DNA from: Lacrimispora sinapis
GTDB taxonomy: Bacteria > Bacillota > Clostridia > Lachnospirales > Lachnospiraceae
Assembly: GCF_043633585.1 (NCBI RefSeq)
Contig: NZ_CP141832.1
Coordinates: forward strand, 2,666,001-2,730,000
Direction of reading: 5' to 3'
Length of the DNA: 64,000 nucleotides
Below are positions 43,018 to 52,226 of this stretch, in pieces. Positions within the stretch are counted from its first letter, which is position 1. Every line of letters starts with the position of its first letter. Both the position numbers and the translations under genes were made by a program. Below the pieces are notes generated by a model, which saw nothing but the letters and a program-made list of their open reading frames with translations, made no database searches and had not been told where the DNA came from.

Positions 43018-44458
43018 AACACTTCTCCTTATACTCATGCACCTTCCAGGCTTTTTTAAGAAGAGCAAGTCCTTTAATAATCTCCTCCTCGGTCAGGCTG
43101 GCGTACCCCAGAACAACGGTAGGCGGATAGGTATTATGCTCCTCATGGATAAAGTATCCTGACATTCCATAAACTTTTACACCGGCTTCTGCCGCTTTTT
43201 TTATTAACTCCTTCTCGGACCGGTTCTGTTTGTCGGTAAGCAGAAGGTGAAGTCCTGCATATTCTCCCCGGATCAAAAACTGGGATTCAAAGGGCTTGAG
43301 TCCAGCGATAAGTACCTCATGTTTCGCCTTATAGACGGCCCTCATCCGGTTCAAATGCCGCTCGTAGTGGCCTTGTGCCATAAACTGGTAAAGAATGTTC
43401 TGATCAATACGGGAAACGGTGGAAGCGTAGAAATTCACCCGGTCCCGATATACGGAAAGCAGGGATTTGGGCAGCACCATATAACTGATACGAATGGCGG
43501 GTGCTATGGACTTGGAAAAGGTGCCGAGATAGATGACCCGGTCCTTCTGGTCCATTCCCTGAAGGGCAGGTATGGGCTGCCCCTTATAGCGGAATTCACT
43601 GTCGTAATCGTCTTCGATCAGATACCTGCCTTCCTTTTCATAAGCCCAGCTTAAAAGCTCCTGCCTGCGTTTGACAGGCATAACGATGCCGGTCGGATAC
43701 TGATGGGAGGGCATGACGTAAGCGGTATCCGCTCCGCTTTTCTCCAACAGCTCTGCATTTAGCCCCTGCTGGTCCATGAGAACGGGAACCACCTTGTAGT
43801 TCAGGCTGTGAAAAACACGGTATGCCTGCTTGTAGGTTGGATTTTCCATGGCAATCACCCTGTCATTCGATAATATCTGAGATAAAAGCATAAGCAGATA
43901 TTCGCTTCCTGCTCCCACAATGATCTGCTCCGCACAACAGTTTACACCACGGGCAGAGTGAAGATATTCCCGGAGGGCTTCCCTAAAAACAGCCTCTCCC
44001 TGGGGATCTCCGGCCAGAAACATCTCCCGGTTGTCATCCACCAGAGTATTTTTTGATAATTTTCTCCAGGTGTTAAAGGGGAAGGCACAAAGATCAATTC
44101 CTCTTGGGGAAAAATCCACACTCCAATCCGGTTCACCATCTGTCTCCGAAGAATCGGTGTGAAAAAAAGATGTTTTGTTATCCCCTTTTTCCTGTCCGGT
44201 ATGGACCAGACCTTCAATTTTCAATACAAAATATCCCTTGCAGGGAACGGCTTCAATGTATCCTTCCGAAAGCAGCTGTTCATAAGCCATCTGGGTGGTG
44301 CTGCGGCTGATCTTTAGGTTCTCCGCAAGAAGGCGGGTAGAGGGGAGCCGGGTAGCAGGCTTTAAATTCCCCTTTTTTATTTCTTCTTTGATATAGCTGT
44401 ATATCTGACTGTATAAAGGCAGTCCTGCCTGATTTTTTAAAGGTATCATCAGTTCCAT
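43010..44458 (-). CDS. MocR/GabR family transcription regulator (GntR HTH plus aminotransferase-like domain)
   Basis: This 482-residue protein has an N-terminal GntR winged helix (LPSTRLLAENLKISRSTTQMAYEQL, about 38-62) and a fold-type I PLP-binding domain with the Schiff-base segment YLGTFSKSIAPAIRISY. The family senses PLP or amino acid aldimines (PdxR, GabR). No pdx or gab gene is near. It starts behind AAAGGAGG and overlaps the MORN-like gene. Confidence 0.92.
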   Translation of the reverse strand: MELMIPLKNQAGLPLYSQIYSYIKEEIKKGNLKPATRLPSTRLLAENLKISRSTTQMAYEQLLSEGYIEAVPCKGYFVLKIEGLVHTGQEKGDNKTSFFHTDSSETDGEPDWSVDFSPRGIDLCAFPFNTWRKLSKNTLVDDNREMFLAGDPQGEAVFREALREYLHSARGVNCCAEQIIVGAGSEYLLMLLSQILSNDRVIAMENPTYKQAYRVFHSLNYKVVPVLMDQQGLNAELLEKSGADTAYVMPSHQYPTGIVMPVKRRQELLSWAYEKEGRYLIEDDYDSEFRYKGQPIPALQGMDQKDRVIYLGTFSKSIAPAIRISYMVLPKSLLSVYRDRVNFYASTVSRIDQNILYQFMAQGHYERHLNRMRAVYKAKHEVLIAGLKPFESQFLIRGEYAGLHLLLTDKQNRSEKELIKKAAEAGVKVYGMSGYFIHEEHNTYPPTVVLGYASLTEEEIIKGLALLKKAWKVHEYKEKCCE

Positions 44459-44565
44459 AGAAAGAAATGCCTCCTTTCTTCTCGGAAATGGAAAAATGCC
44501 GCACGCCCTCTCTTTACTCGGTCATGCAGCATTCTTCCTTTGACCGGCATTCCAGCCTGTCACCA

Positions 44566-46239
44566 TTATTTTTTAATTTTAAATGAACTCTTTAAGGAAA
44601 CGATCCGGTTGAATACCAGATGTTCGGGAGTACTGTCTTTGCAGTCAATGCAGAAAAATCCGTTTCTGACAAACTGGAAACTGTCATAAGCCTTTGCGCC
44701 CTCAAAGCTTGGCTCCACATAACAGTTCTTTAATATGGTCAAAGAATTGGGATTTAAATTCAGGCTTCCGTCCTCGTTTAACTTGCCCTTCTCTTCATCC
44801 ACAATATTCTCATACAGACGGCACTCTGCCTGAACTGCGGTAGCTGCTGCCACCCAGTGAATGGTGCCCTTTACTTTTCTTCCTTCAAAACCGGAACCGC
44901 TCTTTGTCTCCGGGTCGTAGGTACAGTGAACTACGGTCACATTGCCCTCGGCATCCTTCTCACATCCGGTACAGGTTACAAAATAGGCATTCATCAAGCG
45001 GACTTCATTGCCTGGGAACAGACGGAAATACTTTTTAATGGGTTCTTCCATAAAATCTTCCCGTTCGATATAAAGCTCCCTGCCAAACGGCAGTTTTCTC
45101 TCTCCCAGTTCGGGATTTTCCAGATTGTTGGCGGCATCCAGATATTCAATGGTATCCTCCGGATAATTGTCAATTACCAGTTTGACCGGGTCTAAAACCG
45201 CCATCATTCTCGGTCTCTTTAACTTTAAATCTTCCCGGATACAGTATTCAAGCATGGCATAATCCACAGAACTGTTTGCCTTGGAAACGCCTACCAAGTC
45301 CACGAACATCCGTAGTGCTTCCGGGGTATAGCCTCTTCTTCTTAATGCTGCAATGGACACAAGACGAGGGTCGTCCCAGCCGTCTACCACGTTGTCCTCT
45401 ACCAGCTTTTTGATATAACGCTTTCCGGTTATCACATTGGTCAAATACAGCTTTGCAAATTCGATCTGACGGGGAGGACTTACAAATTCACATTCCTTCA
45501 CCACCCAGTCATACAGCGGTCTGTGATCTTCAAATTCCAGGGTGCAGATGGAATGAGTGACGTTTTCAATGGCATCTTCGATTGGATGAGCAAAGTCATA
45601 CATGGGATAAATACACCATGCATCCCCGGTGTTATGATGGGTCATATGGGCCACTCGGTAGATGACCGGATCACGCATATTGATGTTGGGGGATGCCATA
45701 TCAATCTTCGCACGGAGAACTTTCTCTCCATCCTTATATTTGCCCTCTTTCATCTCTTTAAAAAGTGTCAGGTTTTCTTCCACGCTGCGATTCCGGTAAG
45801 GACTTTCTTTACCCGGAGTCTTAAAATCGCCCCGGTATTCCCGGATCTCTTCTGCAGTCAGATCACAGACATATGCCTTTCCCTTCTTTATTAAAAGAAC
45901 GGCACGATCGTACATCTCCTCAAAGTAATTGGAGGCAAAGAACAGGCGGTCTTCAAAATCTGCGCCCAGCCACTTCACATCTTCTATAATGGATTCTACG
46001 AATTCTGTCTTCTCCTTGGTCGGGTTTGTATCATCAAAACGGAGGTTGAACTTTCCACCATACTTTTGCGCCAGGCCATAGTTAAGTAAGATGGACTTTG
46101 CATGTCCAATGTGCAGATAGCCATTTGGCTCCGGTGGAAATCTGGTCTGTACATGATTATAAACACCTTCTGCAAGATCCTTGTCTATCTCCTGTTCGAT
46201 AAAGTTCTTAGAAACCACTTCTTCCTTGTTCTCTTCCAT
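44566..46239 (-). CDS. glnS: Glutaminyl-tRNA synthetase
   Basis: This 557-residue class I synthetase charges tRNA-Gln directly. It has TRFPPEPNGYLHIGHAKS (32-49, HIGH at 43-46), LRFDDTNPTKEK, the conserved GDAWCIYPMYDFAHPIEDA and GWDDPRLVSIAALRRRGY. The KMSKS region, usually VMSKR, reads VITGKRY here, a weak match. Anticodon-binding beta barrels follow. Direct GlnRS is less usual in Firmicutes, which mostly rely on GatCAB; it may be an acquired gene of the cluster. Confidence 0.94.
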   Translation of the reverse strand: MEENKEEVVSKNFIEQEIDKDLAEGVYNHVQTRFPPEPNGYLHIGHAKSILLNYGLAQKYGGKFNLRFDDTNPTKEKTEFVESIIEDVKWLGADFEDRLFFASNYFEEMYDRAVLLIKKGKAYVCDLTAEEIREYRGDFKTPGKESPYRNRSVEENLTLFKEMKEGKYKDGEKVLRAKIDMASPNINMRDPVIYRVAHMTHHNTGDAWCIYPMYDFAHPIEDAIENVTHSICTLEFEDHRPLYDWVVKECEFVSPPRQIEFAKLYLTNVITGKRYIKKLVEDNVVDGWDDPRLVSIAALRRRGYTPEALRMFVDLVGVSKANSSVDYAMLEYCIREDLKLKRPRMMAVLDPVKLVIDNYPEDTIEYLDAANNLENPELGERKLPFGRELYIEREDFMEEPIKKYFRLFPGNEVRLMNAYFVTCTGCEKDAEGNVTVVHCTYDPETKSGSGFEGRKVKGTIHWVAAATAVQAECRLYENIVDEEKGKLNEDGSLNLNPNSLTILKNCYVEPSFEGAKAYDSFQFVRNGFFCIDCKDSTPEHLVFNRIVSLKSSFKIKK

Positions 46240-46311
46240 TTTTCTTCCTCCATGTCAGTAATTCCAATAATACATTATCATACCATACTTCATCCATTTA
46301 GAAAAGGGGGA

Positions 46312-46587
46312 TTATTTTCTTGAAGCAGATTTCCAAATTGCCGATTTTTCTTCATACTGCTGATTGATCCAGTTTACCGCCTGTTCTCTTCCTTCCTCCG
46401 AAAAAGGAAACTTCATTTTGGTCTTCTGCTCTTCCGGTGTGGCTTCATAGCAGTAAGGTTCCGGATATACGGCAGCCTCCAATTCTTCTTCCACCTTACT
46501 GACCCGGTAACGCATTCCATTCATGCTTCCGGTATAGGCTTCTTTTTTAAAAAACTGCATAGGTACAAAAGTTTCTTTCTTTAACAT
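46312..46587 (-). CDS. Small conserved protein, unknown function
   Basis: This 91-residue soluble protein starts MLKKETFVPMQFFKKEAYTG and has a YRV-x-K strand, EAAVYPEPYCYEAT and a final helix. The pattern (aromatic- and Glu-rich, no catalytic motif) is common in small Lachnospiraceae proteins, but I do not know a family name. It has an AAAAGGAGG site and lies 72 bp upstream of glnS on the same strand. Confidence 0.55.
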   Translation of the reverse strand: MLKKETFVPMQFFKKEAYTGSMNGMRYRVSKVEEELEAAVYPEPYCYEATPEEQKTKMKFPFSEEGREQAVNWINQQYEEKSAIWKSASRK

Positions 46588-46658
46588 CGTCTGACCTCCT
46601 TTTTATGGAAAACCTGTTTCTCTATTACTTTCATCGGTCCAACTCTCTATAAATTTAA

Positions 46659-46700
46659 GGCTGCTGCATCAGCGTTTTCAGATCTTCTGATGCAGCAGCC
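46659..46700. repeat. 14-bp perfect inverted repeat after an L,D-transpeptidase gene
   Basis: GGCTGCTGCATCAG and CTGATGCAGCAGCC pair perfectly around a 14-nt loop, 44 bp after the stop. The minus-strand continuation TTAAATTTA is a poor U-tract, so it may be a weak terminator or an RNA-stabilising hairpin. Confidence 0.7.
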
Positions 46701-46743
46701 CTATGGCTTTCCTATTTTTATTCTCTATTCTGCCAAGGCATCG

Positions 46744-48456
46744 TTACATCCCAGGGCCGTTTTTCTTCTTTCCGGCACCATTTTGTACACCAGGTCCGGC
46801 TTCCTGTTCCCAGGATGCAGCAGTCGTAGAAGGCTCCTTTTCATTCTCCCTGGTTGAAACCGCTGTGGTCGGGACAGGTGCTGTGGTTGGTGCCGCTGTC
46901 GTTGGCTCAGAGGCCGGTGGTGCGGCAGTCGTTGTGGGTGCAGCTGTCGTTGGTGCCGCAGTGGTGGGAGCCGTTGTCTCCTCAGGCTTTCCTGCCGCGC
47001 CCGAAGTGGTCTTTGATTCGGTTCCCGGCAGGTGGTAACAGAGAACCGGGATTCCTGCACTTATATTTTCAAAAATTGTCTTAGCAACTGCGGGAGGTAG
47101 ATTGATGCAGCCATGAGAACCGCTGGTCTTAAAGATGGAACCTCCGAAGCTGCTTCTCCATTTGGCATCATGAAGGCCGATGTTCCCGTTAAATGGCATC
47201 CAGTATGAAACCGGAGTTCTGTAATTTTCTCCCTTAAGTGTGGCGTTCCTTTCCTTATAGGTAAGGGAATAGGCTCCTGCCGGGGTTGACCAGCCTTTGG
47301 ATTCATTGCCTGATACAAAATCTGATTCCACAACCAGTTTCCCATCTTTATAGAAATACAGATGCTGGGCCGTTAAATTGATCTCCACATAAGTGTTTCC
47401 GTAGTCTTGGCTGCCGTGGCTGGCAGCCTTTTGTTTATAAACCGGCTCTCTTGACTGACTGTTCCCGGTCCTTATCAGTTCTGCCAGCTCATTCGCCTCA
47501 GAGCTCTGGTTTATCCTCCACCCATAGTTTCCTCCTGTTATCCTGACGTTCTGCCCATAGGAGGTCTTTAAGTTCTTCGCTTTATACGCCGTATCGTACT
47601 GATCTGCCAGTTTTTTTACAAATGCAAGGACGGATTTGCTGTCCAGATAGACCTTGCCACTTTCATCGGTTTTGATCCACTTGGATATGGTATCTCCATT
47701 TAAAACCTTTTTTTCATTTCCAAATTTATATGTAATGGTCGTATTGACATATCTGTTCATGGTCTGGACCTTTTCCACCAGCTTCGGGTCATCGGTCCGA
47801 ACCTTAGGGGATATATAGACACCTGCTTCATCAAGGGAAATCTCGGGTTTTAGATTCATGACCGCATCAGAAATCACAGCCTTTATCTTTTCCGGATCTA
47901 CTTGTTTTCCTTCTGCTGCCGGTATAATGTGATATCCCTGCCCGGAAACATATTCCGATACGGCTGCATCCCGCACCTTTTCTTCCGGTTCCTCCGTCAT
48001 GCAGGATAAGGCAGAGACGGCTTTATTAAATTTATCCTCGTGGTACCGGATCATAGTACCAAGTTCAAAAGACTGATGCTTCTTCAAGTGCTTTCCCCAA
48101 GAAAGAGGCTTCTGCTCTGCCAGCAATTTCTCAAGAGTTCCGTCAAATTCCGATTCCAGACCGATGTCACTGCCCTTTAATTCTTCCGTGTCTCCTCCCC
48201 GTTCCTGAATGGTAAGCTTATAACCGCCAATGCTTGAAGCGATCATATTCTTCACTTCCTCAACGGACTTTTTGGACACATCCATCTCATTAATGGTGGT
48301 ATTAGGGAAAAACACCTTCTCGTATGCTCTGCTCATCTGGATATATGCCAAAGCAGAAATTAACCCTGCCGCTGCAACAGCTGCGCCACCGATGGCTGCC
48401 CATTCCTTTAATCCAAAGGACCTTTTCTTTCTGCTGCGCTGATTTTGTTTTTCCAT
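46744..48456 (-). CDS. L,D-transpeptidase with Thr/Ala/Pro-rich C-terminal tail
   Basis: This 570-residue protein has an N-terminal membrane helix (about 15-38), two PG_binding_4-like domains and a YkuD catalytic domain with HLYFYKDGKLVVESDFVSG and the active-site motif SGSHGCINLPP (His and Cys). It would make 3-3 crosslinks in peptidoglycan on the outer face. After the catalytic domain comes a low-complexity tail of about 80 residues rich in T, A, P (repeats of TTAAPTTAAP). The tail is absent from its paralogue at 49877-51286. It may be a cell-wall spacer or a glycosylated stretch. Both copies share the sequence order and probably arose by duplication. Confidence 0.92.
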   Translation of the reverse strand: MEKQNQRSRKKRSFGLKEWAAIGGAAVAAAGLISALAYIQMSRAYEKVFFPNTTINEMDVSKKSVEEVKNMIASSIGGYKLTIQERGGDTEELKGSDIGLESEFDGTLEKLLAEQKPLSWGKHLKKHQSFELGTMIRYHEDKFNKAVSALSCMTEEPEEKVRDAAVSEYVSGQGYHIIPAAEGKQVDPEKIKAVISDAVMNLKPEISLDEAGVYISPKVRTDDPKLVEKVQTMNRYVNTTITYKFGNEKKVLNGDTISKWIKTDESGKVYLDSKSVLAFVKKLADQYDTAYKAKNLKTSYGQNVRITGGNYGWRINQSSEANELAELIRTGNSQSREPVYKQKAASHGSQDYGNTYVEINLTAQHLYFYKDGKLVVESDFVSGNESKGWSTPAGAYSLTYKERNATLKGENYRTPVSYWMPFNGNIGLHDAKWRSSFGGSIFKTSGSHGCINLPPAVAKTIFENISAGIPVLCYHLPGTESKTTSGAAGKPEETTAPTTAAPTTAAPTTTAAPPASEPTTAAPTTAPVPTTAVSTRENEKEPSTTAASWEQEAGPGVQNGAGKKKNGPGM

Positions 48457-48649
48457 TTATTTCCTACCTCTTTACTAGCCTTTACTTTCAGAATTAATTA
48501 TAACTGAAAACCGCGAAATATGTCTAAAGTTTTCCGGTACATTTCTTAACTTTTTTATTACGATTTTTCATAAATAGATTTTATGGGGGATCACAACAGA
48601 CCTTTTTCTCTCATAAACTGAAAATAAGAATGTTCCAAAGGACACCTTC

Positions 48650-49153
48650 ATGACACGTTTTTCTTCTGTCTACGGAACGGTCACTTCCGTTAATCCGTTA
48701 GAAACTTCTGCCCTCTCCCACAGCTGCTCCCTGCTTATTTCTGTTATGAGCCAAAACCTTGGAGAGGTAAAATTTGTGGTCCATCCCGATACTTATGTTT
48801 TAGACCAGCATACGTTTGAAAAAGGAGAGCCCATTATTGCCATTTATGATACGCAAGTCCCCGTTCCTCTCATCTATCCTCCTCAGTACTCCCCCATCAT
48901 ACTTGCAGAAAATGACGACGGATACTTGGCTATGTTTGATTATTTTGACGAAAACCTTTTAAATACAGAGGAAACCCTGAAGCTTAATATTCCGGATTCG
49001 GATTTTTCAGAACTCCTGCTTCCTAACGGTCAGACGTTTTTTTACATGCCGGGAAATCATTACCTGTTCGTTTTATATATGTTTACCACCCGCAGCATTC
49101 CGGCAATCACCACACCGGATAAAGTGATTGTCTTTTGTTCCCAAGAAGAATAA
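48650..49153 (+). CDS. Unknown protein, possible OB-like fold
   Basis: I do not recognise this 167-residue protein. It is predicted to be mostly beta, with VYGTVTSVNP at the start, EVKFVVHPDTYVLDQHTFEKG and IIAIYDTQVPVPLIYPPQYSP. A central acidic region (NDDGYLAMFDYFDENLLNTEE) follows. No signal peptide, membrane helix or metal motif is visible. Upstream I see only a weak GGA site (AAAGGACACC). It is oriented opposite to its neighbours and ends next to the NiaR-like gene. No function can be assigned. Confidence 0.5.
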   Translation: MTRFSSVYGTVTSVNPLETSALSHSCSLLISVMSQNLGEVKFVVHPDTYVLDQHTFEKGEPIIAIYDTQVPVPLIYPPQYSPIILAENDDGYLAMFDYFDENLLNTEETLKLNIPDSDFSELLLPNGQTFFYMPGNHYLFVLYMFTTRSIPAITTPDKVIVFCSQEE

Positions 49154-49165
49154 GGATGCAGCGGA

Positions 49166-49217
49166 CAAAAAAACACCTCCATACAGGGCTTATTGTTTCA
49201 TCGCCCTATATGGGGGT
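49166..49217 (-). terminator. Terminator of the NiaR-like gene
   Basis: On the minus strand CCCCCATATAGGGC and GCCCTGTATGGAGG form a stem with a 13-nt loop followed by TGTTTTTTTG. Confidence 0.75.
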
Positions 49218-49283
49218 ATCCTGTCAGGATCCAGACGGATTTCCTTTGTCATTACAGCTCTCTTTTGCAGAAGTCTGTATATG

Positions 49284-49865
49284 CTATGAGTCCGCAAGGT
49301 ATCCCTTCTTTTTTAATTCCAGCTCAATTCTGTCTAAATGTTTCAGGGAATCTGCCGCAACCGTATGATAGTGACAGCCATTGGTCAGAATTTTAAGCGG
49401 CTGATCCCCGGAATGCTTCAGAGCTTCCATGAATTCCTCTGCATCCAACCGGTTATTGATAATTAAATCCACATGGATCTGTCCATAAACCTCATGCTCA
49501 ATGAATACGTCCAGAAGCCTGCCGCCATAATCCACGATGGTCTGCAGCTCGCTTAATGTATCCTCCGTCGTATGGTTGGCACAGAAAACCCTGACGCAGT
49601 CAGCCCCCTCCTTAGAGGTCTCACGGCGAAGGATATAGCCTTTGTTGGTTGAGAGGATCTCTTCCTGTTCCGCCCTCATAAGTGCCACATCCTGAACCAC
49701 AACCTGTCTGCTCACTCCAACTCTTTTTGCCAGCTCTGTCCCTGAAACAGGCCCTTTCTCCTGATTTAAGATCTCCAGGATTTTTTTTCTGCGTTCGGTT
49801 CCATCCAATTTCTGTTGATCCCTGCCTTTTCCTCGAATTGTTTTGCGGTTCAAAGGAATTCCCAT
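49284..49865 (-). CDS. NiaR-like transcription repressor (HTH_11 plus 3H domain)
   Basis: This 193-residue protein has an HTH_11 domain (EILNQEKGPVSGTELAKRVG and VSRQVVVQDVALMRAEQEEI) and a 3H domain with the three His clusters ANHTTEDTL, IEHEVYGQIH and GCHYHTVAADS. It is the NiaR/YrxA family, repressors of NAD biosynthesis or niacin uptake that sense niacin. No nic or nad gene is in the window. The start has only a weak site and lies 12 bp after the L,D-transpeptidase stop. Confidence 0.85.
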   Translation of the reverse strand: MGIPLNRKTIRGKGRDQQKLDGTERRKKILEILNQEKGPVSGTELAKRVGVSRQVVVQDVALMRAEQEEILSTNKGYILRRETSKEGADCVRVFCANHTTEDTLSELQTIVDYGGRLLDVFIEHEVYGQIHVDLIINNRLDAEEFMEALKHSGDQPLKILTNGCHYHTVAADSLKHLDRIELELKKKGYLADS

Positions 49866-49876
49866 GGTTTCTTACT

Positions 49877-51286
49877 CTAGTAATGGCAGATGACAGGGAT
49901 TCCTGCATACACAAGGCTGTATAAATCCCTTGCCTTCTTAGGGGGAAGGTTGACACAGCCATGGCTTCCGTTGTTCTTGTAGATCGTACCGCCGAACCTG
50001 CTTCTCCAGTTGGCATCGTGGAAACCGATTCCGCCGTTAAAAGGCATCCAGTAATCCACATGGCTTTCATACTCATAGGTCCCGTCGGCCTGCTTGGCTC
50101 CACGAAGGATACGGTCTGTCTGTTTGTAAGCCAGGGTGTAGATTCCCTCCGGTGTGGTATGGTTCTTTGATACGTTGCCGGTCACACAGGGTGCCTCCCA
50201 TACTAAAACGCCATCCTTATACATATAGACATGCTGGGCTGCCATATCTGCTTCCACATAGGTTCCGCCCCAGTCAACGTTGCGGTCAGCCGCTCTCTTT
50301 ACATAATTGGGTTCCCTGGTCTGGCTCTGGCCGGTACGTATGACCGCAATCAATTCCCCGATCTCCGCAGGCTGATTGATCTGCCAGCCGTAAGCACCGG
50401 AAAGAGTCAGGTCCCTGCCGCTTGTGGTATGGAAATTCCTTCCTCTTCCTACTGTATCGTACTTATCCGCAAGAGATTTCACATAGGCTGCCGCTTTCTC
50501 TGTGCTCACCTGAATGACCCCGTCGGTCAGGCCGGTGATCCAGGAAGATATCTCCTCCCCCTTCAGCACTTCTGACTTGCTGCCAAAGGCATAGGTGATC
50601 TCCATCTCTCTCACCCGGTTAAGTGCATCACATTGGGCCTTTAAGCCTTCATCCTCTTTTGTGACTGTGATGCTGTCATAGCAGCCGGACTCTTCTAAGT
50701 CCACTTCTTTCAGTTCCTGATTCAAAGCACTTTTTACAACCGCTTCCAGCTTTCCTGCATTGACACTGTTTCCCTGCACTTCCGGAATGATGGTAAACGG
50801 CTCTCCCTGCTTCCAGTCTGAAACTCTGGCATTGACTGTGGCTACAACACTTTGTCCGCTTACAAAGGATAATCCATTGAGTTTTTCTTTTAACTTCTGC
50901 TCATCAAAGGATACGGTGCTTTTTAAAGCATGACTGTTATCCTCTGCAGGCCCTGCCACACGTCCGGAGGCGTTCTGATCTTCCAGAACCTTCTTTAATC
51001 CGTCTGTGACCAGCACCTGATATCCGATATCCGTCCCTTTGATTACTTCCGTTTTGTTCCCTTTTCCTTTGACGGTAAGGTTGTATTCCCTGCCATAAAA
51101 ACCCTCTATCTGTACTTTTGCTTCTTCGATGGTCATGCCGCCCACAAGGACACCGTTGATCTTGGTTCCGGGCACAAATTTTGAAGCATCATCTGCCAGT
51201 GCAATCGTCACTCCTGCCAGCATAAATAACGCTGCCAGTAACATGATTCTTCCTATCGTACCTGCATGATTTCGTTTCGTGTTCAT
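49877..51286 (-). CDS. L,D-transpeptidase
   Basis: I choose ATG 51286, behind an AAAGGA site; a TTG at 51295 is another candidate. The 469-residue protein has an N-terminal membrane helix or uncleaved signal, two PG_binding_4-like domains and a YkuD domain with HVYMYKDGVLVWEAPCVTG and the active-site motif SHGCVNLPPKKA. It is a paralogue of the one at 46744 (shared KYDT, SYG-type spacer and TGQSQTREP), without the Thr/Ala/Pro tail. It crosslinks peptidoglycan on the outside of the cell. Confidence 0.92.
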   Translation of the reverse strand: MNTKRNHAGTIGRIMLLAALFMLAGVTIALADDASKFVPGTKINGVLVGGMTIEEAKVQIEGFYGREYNLTVKGKGNKTEVIKGTDIGYQVLVTDGLKKVLEDQNASGRVAGPAEDNSHALKSTVSFDEQKLKEKLNGLSFVSGQSVVATVNARVSDWKQGEPFTIIPEVQGNSVNAGKLEAVVKSALNQELKEVDLEESGCYDSITVTKEDEGLKAQCDALNRVREMEITYAFGSKSEVLKGEEISSWITGLTDGVIQVSTEKAAAYVKSLADKYDTVGRGRNFHTTSGRDLTLSGAYGWQINQPAEIGELIAVIRTGQSQTREPNYVKRAADRNVDWGGTYVEADMAAQHVYMYKDGVLVWEAPCVTGNVSKNHTTPEGIYTLAYKQTDRILRGAKQADGTYEYESHVDYWMPFNGGIGFHDANWRSRFGGTIYKNNGSHGCVNLPPKKARDLYSLVYAGIPVICHY

Positions 51287-51431
51287 TCCGTTCAAATCCT
51301 TTTCTCTTTTTTATGGAAATCACTTCCATACCTCCTAGGGTAACATGATTTCTGCGGAATAACAAGCATAAAAATCGCCTAAATTTCCTGACAGATACCA
51401 GTTTCCCATATTTTATTTTAAGAAAAACCGC

Positions 51432-51459
51432 AAAAAAGCGAGCCTGTAAAAAAGCCCGC
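51432..51459 (-). terminator. Terminator of the thiamine ABC transporter operon
   Basis: On the minus strand GCGGGC and GCTCGC pair around a 10-nt loop and are followed by TTTTTTG, just after the ATPase gene. Confidence 0.7.
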
Positions 51460-51465
51460 CTGTAA

Positions 51466-52209
51466 TTACCGCTGTTCCAAATGTTTTAAAATCTCCTTCT
51501 TATATTCCAGAAATTCTTCTGAAACGGGAAAGTCTTTGCTTCTTGGTTTTGGTTCTTCTATAAGGATCTCCCTGGTAATTTTCCCCGGAGACCCGGTGAG
51601 AATGCATATCCGGTCAGAAAGTAAAATAGCCTCGTCGATGTCATGGGTGATAAACAGAGTGGAAAGCTTGATTTCTTCCATCACCCTTAAATACCACTCA
51701 TGCAGGGTATGCTTGGTCAGCATATCGAGAGCGGAAAATGGTTCATCAAGAAGAGCAATTGGCTTTGAAGATAAATAAGTCCTCAAAAGGGCCGCTCTCT
51801 GCCGCATACCGCCGGACAGCTGGGAAGGATATTTCTTCTCCGTCCCCTCTAAGCCAAACATCGGAAAATATCCGGCAGCCTTTTTTCTGGCTTCTGCCTT
51901 TTTCACTCCTGAAAGCAGCAGAGGAAGGGCAACATTATCTATCACGGTACGGTAAGGAAGGAGTAAATCCTTCTGAAGCATATAGCTGACCTTTCCCGGC
52001 TTTCCGGTTACTTCTTGCCCCTCCATATACACATGCCCCTCATCGGGCAGGCTAAGACCTGCAAGGATCTGGAACAGCGTGGTCTTTCCTCCGCCGCTGG
52101 CACCGAGAAGCGAAACCAGTTCCCCTTTCCGAAGTTCCAGAGAAACTCCTTCCAGAACAGTTCTTCCGTCAAAGGATTTTTTTATGCCTTCCGCCTTTAA
52201 TTGTACCAT
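51466..52209 (-). CDS. thiZ: ABC transporter ATP-binding protein, thiamine-precursor type
   Basis: This 247-residue ATPase has the Walker A motif GASGGGKTTLFQ, LSGGMRQRAALLRTYLS (signature) and LLDEPFSALD (Walker B), and belongs to the nitrate/sulfonate/thiamine-precursor branch (ThiZ, SsuB). Last gene of a four-gene unit under a TPP riboswitch, so the substrate is probably a thiamine pyrimidine such as formylaminopyrimidine or HMP. Confidence 0.88.
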   Translation of the reverse strand: MVQLKAEGIKKSFDGRTVLEGVSLELRKGELVSLLGASGGGKTTLFQILAGLSLPDEGHVYMEGQEVTGKPGKVSYMLQKDLLLPYRTVIDNVALPLLLSGVKKAEARKKAAGYFPMFGLEGTEKKYPSQLSGGMRQRAALLRTYLSSKPIALLDEPFSALDMLTKHTLHEWYLRVMEEIKLSTLFITHDIDEAILLSDRICILTGSPGKITREILIEEPKPRSKDFPVSEEFLEYKKEILKHLEQR

Positions 52210-52226
52210 TGGCTCCTCCTCATCTT

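Noticed and set aside
46725..47060. Frames antisense to or shifted within the Thr/Ala/Pro-rich tail
   Set aside because: Low-complexity DNA keeps other frames open; the L,D-transpeptidase frame has the conserved domain and start.
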